From Alphaproteobacteria bacterium (lineage in GTDB: Bacteria > Pseudomonadota > Alphaproteobacteria > Sphingomonadales > Emcibacteraceae), in the NCBI GenBank assembly GCA_002401545.1, contig NVTJ01000125.1, positions 1 to 6,114 of the forward strand: 6,114 bases of DNA. The letters are read 5' to 3'. Position numbers and translations under genes: made by a program. Of the stretch, positions 1-6,111 are shown one piece after another. A model generated the notes under the pieces. That model did not search any database. It was not told the DNA's origin and worked only from the letters and a program-made list of their open reading frames with translations. The stretch's first letter is position 1; every line of letters begins with the position of its first letter.

Positions 1-84
1 GCCATGGCCCTGATCAAAGGAAAAGAGCGGCATAACATTAAACAACATAATAAAGCTTAACATCGCCGCAAATCTGTCCAACAA
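1..84 (-). CDS. 5' end of an unidentified exported or membrane protein (partial)
   Basis: Only the first 28 codons are present; the gene continues beyond the low-coordinate edge. The frame reads MLDRFAAMLSFIMLFNVM and then PLFSFDQGHG if translation begins at the TTG at 82-84. A purine-rich ribosome binding site lies at the usual distance before this TTG, while the first ATG (61-63) is too far from it. A positive charge near the N-terminus followed by a run of about 15 hydrophobic residues resembles a signal peptide or a first membrane helix. No clear signal peptidase motif is visible before the edge. The gene starts 40 bases after the uxaA stop with no strong terminator between, so it is probably in the same transcript and may belong to the sugar-acid pathway. 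I do not recognise the family from this fragment. A second TTG (79-81) is an equally possible start. Confidence 0.5.
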   Translation of the reverse strand, partial: MLDRFAAMLSFIMLFNVMPLFSFDQGHG

Positions 85-91
85 AGCAGGA

Positions 92-99
92 CCACCTCT
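92..99 (-). promoter_or_regulatory. Ribosome binding site for the partial gene at 1-84
   Basis: The minus strand reads AGAGGTGG, a strong Shine-Dalgarno sequence. It sits about 7 bases before tandem TTG codons (84-82 and 81-79) and about 28 bases before the first in-frame ATG (63-61). The spacing is the reason for choosing a TTG start. Confidence 0.5.
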
Positions 100-124
100 T
101 TGTTTCTGTCTAATTTTTTAATTA

Positions 125-1666
125 CTATAATGTGACGCCTTGCTTCCAAATAGCTATTTCACGACATTCGTTTATTTCATTGCGCGTTTTTTTGCCTGAT
201 GCAGAATCAATAATGAGATCCCAAAGTTCGATACAGAGCTCGGTTGAGTTTTTTTCATTTGATAAGCACCGGCCTGCATCAAAATCAATCCACTTTGGTT
301 TACGTATTGCTAAATCACTATTTGATGATATTTTTATGGTTGGTACGGGAAAGCCCAGCGGTGTACCCCGCCCCGTTGTGAAAAGTATTAACGTTGCTCC
401 GCCCGCTATTAGCGCTGTTGCCGACACAGCATCATTTCCAGGTCCAGAAATAAGTGTCAAACCAGGTTTTGAATTAATCTCTGCATATGGAAGAACATTT
501 GTGATAATAGCATCGCCACTTTTTTGCACGGCGCCCAAAGATTTTTCTTCCAGTGTAGTAATACCCCCCTTAATGTTGCCGGGGCTTGGGTTTTCATAAA
601 TGGGTTGTTCATGTTTGATAAAATAATCTTTAAAGTCATTAATAAGTTTTTTTATTTTAGAGTATTCAGAATTGTTAGCCGCCCTGTTCATGAGTATCTG
701 TTCCGCACCAAACATTTCTGGAACCTCGGTTAGCAACGAACTTCCGCCTTGCTCTGTAATAATATCCGTTATTTTGCCCACTAAAGGGTTAGCGCTCATA
801 CCACTGAAAGCATCAGACCCTCCACAGTTCATACCAAGTGATAGATGAGCGACGGAACATTCTGTTCGTCTATCTTTTTTCATTAGCTCTAATAGCTCAT
901 TTATGGCTTGTTCCCCAACTTCACTTTCATCCTCAACTGATTGAGCATTAAAGGAGCGAATTCGACTACTATCAATGTGATCAAGCCCTTCTAATAATTT
1001 ATTTAGCTGATTATTTTCGCAGCCGAGGCCAACAATTAAGATTGAGCCGGCATTTGGGTGTTGTGCTAAACATGAAATAATATTTCGAGTGTGCTTGAGG
1101 TCATCACCTAACTGAGAGCAACCATATTGGTGGGAAAACGAATAAGCACCGTCAATATTCTCATATTCAGGATTGCCCTTAATTATTAAATTGGCACTTT
1201 TAGCTATATTTTCTGAAATTTTATTTACACACCCAACCGTATTTAATACCCAGACTTCATTCCGGGTTCCTACTTTGCCATTTTGACGATTAAATCCCAT
1301 AAAAGTATTTTTAACATCCTGAACTTTATTATTCTGCTTGAGAATAACATCAGGGTTATAACTATATGGATTATTAGCAATTAAAGTCGTTTTGAGGTTA
1401 TGAGAGTGGACATGCTGCCCTTTTTTTATGCCGCATGTTGTCACCCCTATTGGAGCACCATATTTAACAATATGTTCGCCGGCTTTGATATCACAGAGAG
1501 CTACTTTATGGCCCTCTGGTATATGATCCAAACTTGCAAATGATTGTGCGCCATTAAAAATTCTTTCCCCCTCGTTAATGTCAGCGAGAATTACAGCGAC
1601 ATTATCCTTTTCGTTAACACAAATACATCGGGCCAATTCGGTATTATGGGGGATATTTTTTTTCAT
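125..1666 (-). CDS. uxaA: Altronate dehydratase (UxaA family)
   Basis: This cytoplasmic enzyme would dehydrate D-altronate to 2-keto-3-deoxy-D-gluconate in galacturonate breakdown. An N-terminal SAF-type domain (about residues 10-95) shows DNVAVILADI, GHKVAL, KYGAPIG and GQHVHSHN. The catalytic part follows, with GTRNEVWVLNTVGCVN (133-148), HQYGCSQLGDD (179-189), GLGCENNQ (213-220), CGGSDAFSG (281-289), LTEVPEMFGAEQ (312-323), YENPSPGN (357-364), GITTLEEKSLG (368-378) and SGPGNDAV (407-414). The C-terminus ends GVTL, as in E. coli UxaA from memory. The 513 residues compare with about 495 in E. coli; part of the excess is some 8-10 extra N-terminal residues. The ATG at 1664-1666 lacks a clear ribosome binding site, so the exact start is less certain. 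The leader lies inside a receptor relic. A weak TTATTA / 18 bases / TATTTT promoter candidate lies at 1683-1712, and read-through from the transporter operon is equally possible. Galactarate dehydratase is the main alternative, but the motif match favours UxaA. Confidence 0.93.
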   Translation of the reverse strand: MKKNIPHNTELARCICVNEKDNVAVILADINEGERIFNGAQSFASLDHIPEGHKVALCDIKAGEHIVKYGAPIGVTTCGIKKGQHVHSHNLKTTLIANNPYSYNPDVILKQNNKVQDVKNTFMGFNRQNGKVGTRNEVWVLNTVGCVNKISENIAKSANLIIKGNPEYENIDGAYSFSHQYGCSQLGDDLKHTRNIISCLAQHPNAGSILIVGLGCENNQLNKLLEGLDHIDSSRIRSFNAQSVEDESEVGEQAINELLELMKKDRRTECSVAHLSLGMNCGGSDAFSGMSANPLVGKITDIITEQGGSSLLTEVPEMFGAEQILMNRAANNSEYSKIKKLINDFKDYFIKHEQPIYENPSPGNIKGGITTLEEKSLGAVQKSGDAIITNVLPYAEINSKPGLTLISGPGNDAVSATALIAGGATLILFTTGRGTPLGFPVPTIKISSNSDLAIRKPKWIDFDAGRCLSNEKNSTELCIELWDLIIDSASGKKTRNEINECREIAIWKQGVTL

Positions 1667-1689
1667 GAAATAAAATCTTTATAAAATAC

Positions 1690-1939
1690 TACAGGCTAGA
1701 GCGCCGTAATAACGCTGAGGTTTGATACAGTCTGACGATCTGCCCTATCTCCGGTAACGAGTGTAACTGCAATAGACACATCCATCAAACTTTGTTCGCG
1801 CCTTTGTTAAGTTACAACAATTTCTTCAAATCCTGAGACTTCTTTTTCTTCTGCTGCCGTTGACAATGTCCCAATATAGGGCAATGTAGACATAACATAC
1901 TCCCAGCGACAAAATTCTATATAGGTTTTTAACAATCAT
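1690..1939 (-). pseudogene. Broken, truncated TonB-dependent receptor (signal peptide, TonB box, start of plug)
   Basis: A good ribosome binding site (AGAGGA, 1947-1952) lies 7 bases before an ATG (1937-1939). That ATG opens a signal-peptide-like MIVKNLYRILSLGV. A +1 frame change near 1890-1905 then leads into STLPYIGTLSTAAEEKEVSG followed by FEEIVVT, the TonB-box style seen before the plug of these receptors. A TAA (1807-1809) sits where these proteins usually have Ala of 'VVTA'. The same frame resumes with QRREQSLMDVSIAVT, LVTGDRADRQTVSNL and SVITAL. A TAG (1696-1698) then sits where Gln is likely (CAG to TAG), followed by PVV. This order matches the start of a plug domain ('QRREQSLxDVPIAVTxVTG...NLxDITALxPG'). 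Intact members have roughly 700-1000 residues; only about 80 codons remain before uxaA begins. Match to the family is by recognition; no search was run. One frameshift, two stops and loss of the barrel make it non-functional. Confidence 0.82.
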
Positions 1940-1997
1940 AGTAATTTCCTCTTTTTTATTGTCTTATAAGTTCCTTTTAAGGATTAAAATATGAAGC

Positions 1998-3173
1998 CTA
2001 AGAAGAAGAGAGCAACTCTTCAATGGCATCCGTATAAATACTCTTTAGTGCACCGACTTCTTCATGTTTTAGGCTCGCCTCACCAATAGTGATGATTGGT
2101 CGGTCCAGAATTTCACGGAATGGGGCGGCCTCAATTCCTTCACTCAATTGAGAAAAAATCATAGAATTATGGGCAAAGGGGCCCGTAACAATAATGCGTG
2201 CAGGAAAAAGAATCCTGCAGAGGTTTCCTATAACGCGAATAATATCCCGCAAGGCATCTTGCATAACATCCATCTCTAAAAGCGGGAAATTACGAATAAC
2301 CTGCGTTAATCCTGCTTCATCCGCGGGCAAATCAGGCCAACGCGCTCTCAACTTTGGTCCAATTGACCAAAGGCTTGCTACAGTTTCTAAACAATCTACA
2401 CTGCCACAACTACACGGTACACCAGCTCCGTTATCCATGCGCCAATGACCTACTTCACAAAACTGTCCTTGCTCACGATTTGCAATCACACCATTCATAG
2501 AATAAGCTGCCCCAATACCGTACCCCCAATGGAGCAGCAAAGTGTTCTCTTTGCTCCAATGCTCTCCAAGATCAGAATTACGTGAGTTTAATTCTGCATC
2601 AAGATTTCGAATATAAAATGTTTTGAGGTTCAAACTGCTGAATGTCTCATTAAGGTCAAGGGCCTGTAAATTTGGCCACCGTGAAATAAAACGCCATTGG
2701 TGGCGTGGGCAATCCAAAACACCGGGTAATGAGCAAACAATGCCACATATCTCACTAGCGGTAGGAATATTAGGCTGAATTCTTTTTGCAAGCCCCAACA
2801 AAGCTGCAGCCATTACGTCATTATCTGCGTCATGAGGTGGTTCACAGGTTGCCTGGGCGATTAAACGTCCCGATAAATCTGTGGCTCGAGCCACAATAAC
2901 CCGGCCATTCACCTGTATAAAAATTGTACAAAACCGGGCAGAATTTCCCATTAAAATAGCTGCTGGCCTACCACGCTGGTTCGTAGTAGGCACTCCCTCC
3001 ATCAAGAGCCCGGCCTTTAAGAGAGCGGTTACTATATCAGAGACAGAGGTAGAGCGTAATTTAAACATTTTCGCAATATCGTTACGCTTGCTTACTTTTC
3101 CATTTAAAACGGCATAATAAACCTCTAGCAAGTCTCGCTTTTTCAGTATAACTTTCTGCAATTTACGATCCAA
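1998..3173 (-). CDS. ROK-family transcriptional regulator (NagC/XylR/Mlc type)
   Basis: A cytoplasmic DNA-binding protein of 391 residues, the usual size for ROK repressors. A winged helix-turn-helix spans about residues 13-70 (KRNDIAKMFKLRSTSVSDIVTALLKAGL region), ending in the RGRP wing. The ROK sugar-binding core follows. EVGHW (E240, H243) and CSCGSVDCLE (C254, C256, C261, E263) form the ROK zinc and ligand site. The kinase features are degraded: the phosphate-binding DxGGT motif near residues 84-92 reads FIQVNGRVI, and the usual ENDANAA motif reads RNLDAEL (189-195). It should therefore sense a sugar rather than phosphorylate it. The first possible start is TTG at 3171-3173, inside the end of dctM; an in-frame stop lies six codons further up and there is no ATG. 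A second TTG (3159-3161) has GGAT six bases before it and is a real alternative. Either start implies translation coupled to dctM. It probably represses the TRAP operon, and perhaps uxaA, until its ligand appears. The ligand is not deducible here. Confidence 0.92.
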   Translation of the reverse strand: MDRKLQKVILKKRDLLEVYYAVLNGKVSKRNDIAKMFKLRSTSVSDIVTALLKAGLLMEGVPTTNQRGRPAAILMGNSARFCTIFIQVNGRVIVARATDLSGRLIAQATCEPPHDADNDVMAAALLGLAKRIQPNIPTASEICGIVCSLPGVLDCPRHQWRFISRWPNLQALDLNETFSSLNLKTFYIRNLDAELNSRNSDLGEHWSKENTLLLHWGYGIGAAYSMNGVIANREQGQFCEVGHWRMDNGAGVPCSCGSVDCLETVASLWSIGPKLRARWPDLPADEAGLTQVIRNFPLLEMDVMQDALRDIIRVIGNLCRILFPARIIVTGPFAHNSMIFSQLSEGIEAAPFREILDRPIITIGEASLKHEEVGALKSIYTDAIEELLSSS

Positions 3174-4455
3174 ACATTCTAGGTAACGTCATTGATAAAT
3201 CTGGATAATATGTCACCAGAAGAAGCACTATAACCATGGCACAATAAAAAGGCCAGAGGTCACGCACAGTTCTTTCCAGACTAACCTTGCCTATGCCACA
3301 CCCTACTAACAACGACGTGCCAACAGGAGGCGTGCAAAGACCTATACCTAAGTTTAAGACCATAATGATGCCAAAATGAATGGGGTCAACACCAACTTTT
3401 GTCACAATTGGCAATAATATTGGTGTTAACAACAATATCAACACTCCCATATCCATCAACATCCCCAACACTAATAGCAAAAGATTAATAGCCAGCAAAA
3501 CAAAAACAGGTTCATTGGACAAAGCAAAAATACCTTCCGCCAACAAACTAGGAATATTTAAAAAAGACAATAAAAAACCAAAGGCAGAAGATGTCATAAT
3601 AATAGCCATTACCATAGCCAACGTAGTCAGCGAGCTTTTTAACACCTTATTAAGAGAAGATTTATTAAATGTCTTATAGACAAATATCGTTACAAGAAGC
3701 GCATAGACCGTTGCAACAGCAGCCGACTCTGTCGCGGTGAAAATCCCAATAAGAATTCCCCCAATAATGATCACGACGGTAAAGAGTCCTATTGTTGCTT
3801 CTAGCAGGACGGAACAGCTTTCTGTCAAGCTATATGCCTTTCCTTTAGGATGGTTTCGCAAAATTGCCATAACCCAACAAATCATCATAAGGGCTGATGC
3901 TAATAAAAGTCCCGGTACGTAGCCCGCAAGGAACAATTGGCTAATTGGTAATCCACCAGCAGCAAGTGCATAGTAAATCATATTTTGACTTGGCGGAATC
4001 ATCACCCCCTGAACCGAGGAAGTGACCGTTACCGCAACCGAATAGCCCGCCGGATAGCCACGTTTTTTCATTGCTGGAATTAAAAAGGATCCGACAGAGG
4101 CTACATCCGCAACAGATGACCCGGAAATCCCTCCAAATAATGTACTCGCAACAACATTTCCTTGGGCCAGCCCTCCTCTAAAGCGACCAACCAAAACATC
4201 GGCAAGTTTTACCAATCGATCAGAAATACCCCCTTCGGTCATAATATTACCTACAAGGATAAAAAAGGGTACCGCAAGAAAGGTAAAGCTGTTCATGCCG
4301 TTTACCATGCGCTGGCCAATCAATAATAAAGGCAGATCCAAGTGTATGACTGTTCCCAACGATGAAAGCCCCAACGCAAAAGCAATAGGTACACGTAACA
4401 AAAGGAGTACTATAAAACTTCCCAACAAAAGACTAATGCCAACCCAATCAATCAT
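3163..4455 (-). CDS. dctM: TRAP transporter large permease (DctM/YiaN family)
   Basis: The inner-membrane channel subunit of a sodium-driven TRAP transporter; it moves the substrate handed over by the binding protein. At 430 residues it has the normal family length and is almost entirely hydrophobic, with about a dozen membrane segments. Family hallmarks are visible: RVPIAFALGLSS (21-32), the FTFLAVPFFILVGN loop (57-70), FGGISGSSVADVASVGSFLIP (107-127), KKRGYPAGYSVAVT (130-143) and a second repeat of the fold after about residue 215 ending in GLCTPPVGTSLLVGC. The IPPSQNMIYYA segment (153-163) corresponds to the substrate and sodium region in the family. A strong ribosome binding site (AGAGGAA, 4463-4469) lies 7 bases before the ATG. 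The start overlaps the end of dctQ by 8 bases, and the stop lies within the start of the ROK gene. It needs DctQ and DctP to work. The gene symbol is generic; the substrate is inferred to be a sugar acid from the adjacent uxaA. Confidence 0.95.
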   Translation of the reverse strand: MIDWVGISLLLGSFIVLLLLRVPIAFALGLSSLGTVIHLDLPLLLIGQRMVNGMNSFTFLAVPFFILVGNIMTEGGISDRLVKLADVLVGRFRGGLAQGNVVASTLFGGISGSSVADVASVGSFLIPAMKKRGYPAGYSVAVTVTSSVQGVMIPPSQNMIYYALAAGGLPISQLFLAGYVPGLLLASALMMICWVMAILRNHPKGKAYSLTESCSVLLEATIGLFTVVIIIGGILIGIFTATESAAVATVYALLVTIFVYKTFNKSSLNKVLKSSLTTLAMVMAIIMTSSAFGFLLSFLNIPSLLAEGIFALSNEPVFVLLAINLLLLVLGMLMDMGVLILLLTPILLPIVTKVGVDPIHFGIIMVLNLGIGLCTPPVGTSLLVGCGIGKVSLERTVRDLWPFYCAMVIVLLLVTYYPDLSMTLPRMFGS

Positions 4456-4972
4456 TATAGTCTTCCTCTATTATCTCATTTAAACGCCCCAACAAAAGAT
4501 TGCCCAGCGCGTTAAACAGCCCGAGGGCACCACTCACAAACAGAGGTACATAAAGAAAAGACTTTGAAATATGAGATGCTGGCAGAACCTGTTCTCCAAT
4601 CATAGAAGAAAGATTCACACCATTAAGCAAGATAACAAACATAAAAATCGCCATCAAAACTTGGGCAAAAATATCCAGAATATGCCCAAGGGGTTTTGGC
4701 AAGAAATCACGAATAAACCTTATGGCAATATGCTCATGCCTCTCAATCCCAATGGCAACGGCAATCAAACCGAACCAAACAAGACACAACAACGCAATCT
4801 CTTCCGACCAGCTGGTTGGACTATTAAATATATAACGCAAAGCAACCTGCAAGACCGTCACACATGTGATAATACCAAGCAAGAGATAACATACGTAACT
4901 TGCCATCTGGTTTAGACGTTGACTAAACCTAGATAAATGGTCTCTCCATTTTCCTTGAATTCTTGTTATCAT
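4448..4972 (-). CDS. dctQ: TRAP transporter small permease (DctQ/YiaM family)
   Basis: The small membrane subunit that pairs with DctM, helps dock the loaded binding protein and is required for transport. The 174 residues are typical. Four membrane segments can be placed at roughly 24-46, 58-78, 97-120 and 137-161. The family's most conserved region is present at the end of segment one and into segment two: LRYIFNSPTSWSEEIALL (45-62), including the Trp-Ser-Glu-Glu signature, then GIERHEHIAI (75-84). The ATG at 4970-4972 shares four bases (ATGA) with the dctP stop, a standard stop-restart junction. Its own ribosome binding site is weak (AGGA about 13 bases upstream), so translation probably depends on dctP. 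The last 8 bases overlap dctM. Family assignment is secure from the motif, length and gene order; the symbol is generic. Confidence 0.93.
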   Translation of the reverse strand: MITRIQGKWRDHLSRFSQRLNQMASYVCYLLLGIITCVTVLQVALRYIFNSPTSWSEEIALLCLVWFGLIAVAIGIERHEHIAIRFIRDFLPKPLGHILDIFAQVLMAIFMFVILLNGVNLSSMIGEQVLPASHISKSFLYVPLFVSGALGLFNALGNLLLGRLNEIIEEDYND

Positions 4973-5937
4973 TTTATAGCTTGTATCCTTTTAATAAGGG
5001 GCCGTAAGGAAGGAAACTCATCATAAATAGGAGAAATGGCCTTTTGAAAAGGGCCATTATCAATATTCTTTACAATACTCCCAGCCGCCTCAACGATTAT
5101 CCGGGCTTTTTTATTAGCCTCAAACATCAACTCCCTCTCATACAATGCAGCATCATGAGCGGCCTGTTTTATAGCTTTCTGATGAGCCAACGATAACCCA
5201 AGAAATCGTTTTTTATTCATCAGCAATAAAGCGGGAACACTTAAGTGCCCATCCAGCACATAATTGGGAGCAACCTCAAAATGGCCTGAAGAATGATAGC
5301 TGACGAAGTCATTTTCCGCCCCGTCAATAACACCTGTCTGGAGACTGGAAAAAACCTCCCCATAATTCATAGGAGTAGGAATGGCGCCAAGCAACTCCAT
5401 CATACGCAGAGAAATAGGAGCCGGTTGCACGCGTATTTTCATCCCTTTGAGGTCCTCGAGCCTTTCAATAACCTTACCCTCAACCGTATAGATATTACGC
5501 GTACCGGATTCCATATAATCGAACCCAACAAGGCCATAATGAGAAAGGTCTGCCATGACTTCTTTGCCAATTTCACCATCTAAGACAGCATATTTATGAC
5601 GCCTGTCTCTGAAAATATATGGCAAAGTAAAAACCCCCATAGAAGGACTTACGTTAGCAACCACAACAGAATTCACCCGGGCAAAGTCAACAATGCCAAA
5701 TTGTGCTTGTTCAATATTCTCCGGCTCTTGACCAAACTGCCCCCCCGCATATATTTTGACAATAATCTGCCCCTGCGTGTAGCGTTCGACCAATCGTGAA
5801 AAATAGTGCATCGATTTTGTTACAGGAGATACTTCCGGCTGATTTTCCGCCAGCCGCAAAACTATCTCCGCCGAAGCAAAAACAGGAAAAATCACAACAA
5901 TTATTACAACCAGCGTCAATTTACGATAAAAAGTCAT
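4969..5937 (-). CDS. dctP: TRAP transporter substrate-binding protein (DctP/YiaO family)
   Basis: The periplasmic protein that captures the substrate and passes it to DctQM. It has a classic signal peptide: MTFYRK, a hydrophobic stretch VVIIVVIFPVF, then ASA with likely cleavage between A23 and E24. The mature part follows the DctP pattern: LRLAENQPEVSPVTKSMHYF (27-46), the GGQFGQEPENIEQAQFGIVDFA stretch (65-86), the ESGTRNIY segment (143-150), then LKGMKIRVQ (163-171). R169 in the last motif is the family's near-invariant arginine, which pairs with the substrate carboxylate. FSSLQTGVIDGAEND (196-210) contributes the usual Glu/Asn pair. The 322 residues are normal. The conserved arginine shows that the ligand is an organic acid but not which one; the uxaA linkage suggests a hexuronate or aldonate. 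It is the first gene of the operon, with AGGA (5948-5951) 10 bases before the ATG, and overlaps dctQ by four bases. Confidence 0.95.
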   Translation of the reverse strand: MTFYRKLTLVVIIVVIFPVFASAEIVLRLAENQPEVSPVTKSMHYFSRLVERYTQGQIIVKIYAGGQFGQEPENIEQAQFGIVDFARVNSVVVANVSPSMGVFTLPYIFRDRRHKYAVLDGEIGKEVMADLSHYGLVGFDYMESGTRNIYTVEGKVIERLEDLKGMKIRVQPAPISLRMMELLGAIPTPMNYGEVFSSLQTGVIDGAENDFVSYHSSGHFEVAPNYVLDGHLSVPALLLMNKKRFLGLSLAHQKAIKQAAHDAALYERELMFEANKKARIIVEAAGSIVKNIDNGPFQKAISPIYDEFPSLRPLIKRIQAIK

Positions 5938-5967
5938 AAATTTTAAATCCTATTCATTCTCAAGAAA

Positions 5968-5996
5968 AACATAAACTGTCCAAATTTTTGTGTCAA
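5968..5996 (-). promoter_or_regulatory. Sigma70-type promoter of the dctPQM-ROK operon
   Basis: On the minus strand a perfect -35 box TTGACA (5991-5996) is followed after exactly 17 bases by TATGTT (5968-5973; four of six bases match TATAAT). Transcription would start near 5961, giving a leader of about 24 bases before dctP. AT-rich DNA upstream may act as an UP element. A short CAAAAATTTG inverted repeat (5981-5990) lies in the spacer and could be part of a repressor site. Confidence 0.75.
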
Positions 5997-5999
5997 GTT

Positions 6000-6021
6000 A
6001 TCATTTTAAACAAAATATGAT
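6000..6021 (-). promoter_or_regulatory. Imperfect palindrome just upstream of the dctP promoter, possible operator
   Basis: The minus strand reads ATCATATTTT, GTTT, then AAAATGAT. The arms match if two bases bulge out of the left arm. It lies just upstream of the -35 box, a plausible position for a repressor or activator site, and its AT-rich character resembles known ROK-family operators. A second copy near uxaA was not found, so this is only a candidate. Confidence 0.25.
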
Positions 6022-6111
6022 ATAAAATACGGTTCTACAAACTTCTTTGATGGTTTAAAGGACAAAGCCATTTATGATGAATTTGATTTGGTTATTGATT
6101 TAGAATTCTAA
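6010..6111 (+). other. Possible 3' remnant of a plus-strand gene (unidentified)
   Basis: Between stops at 6007-6009 and 6109-6111 one plus-strand frame is open for 33 codons with no ATG. It reads TKYDIKYGSTNFFDGLKDK followed by AIYDEFDLVIDLEF. The last nine residues alternate hydrophobic (F, L, I, L, F) with mostly polar positions and end in Phe, the pattern of an outer-membrane beta-barrel C-terminus. It lies upstream of the dctP promoter, so any gene it came from has lost its body. A 33-codon open frame can also occur by chance in AT-rich DNA, and I recognise no specific family. Confidence 0.2.

Noticed and set aside
110..124. TAATT-AAAA-AATTA repeat just after uxaA, as a terminator
   Set aside because: The stem has no G or C and would be very unstable, and there is no T-run on the transcribed strand.
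132..599. A 155-codon open frame on the plus strand
   Set aside because: It lies entirely antisense to the C-terminal part of uxaA, which has strong family motifs, and the antisense translation resembles no protein I know.
1683..1712. TTATTA / 18 bases / TATTTT as a uxaA promoter
   Set aside because: Both boxes are weak and lie in former receptor coding sequence. It is mentioned as a possibility under uxaA but not strong enough to list as a feature.
1807..1893. A 28-codon minus-strand frame with GGGAG before its ATG, as a stand-alone small protein
   Set aside because: It ends in FEEIVVT, and the same frame after the stop continues as a receptor plug start. It is better read as one segment of the broken TonB-dependent receptor.
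1970..1983. TCCTT-AA-AAGGA inverted repeat after the ROK gene, as a terminator
   Set aside because: The stem is only five bases and AT-rich, the loop is too short and no T-run follows directly on the minus strand.
3380..3679. A 99-codon open frame on the plus strand
   Set aside because: It is antisense to dctM and rich in Ile, Asn and Lys, as expected for the complement of a membrane protein gene.
4571..4915. A 114-codon open frame on the plus strand
   Set aside because: It is antisense to dctQ. Its composition (many N, Q, K, H) is what the complement of hydrophobic membrane codons gives.
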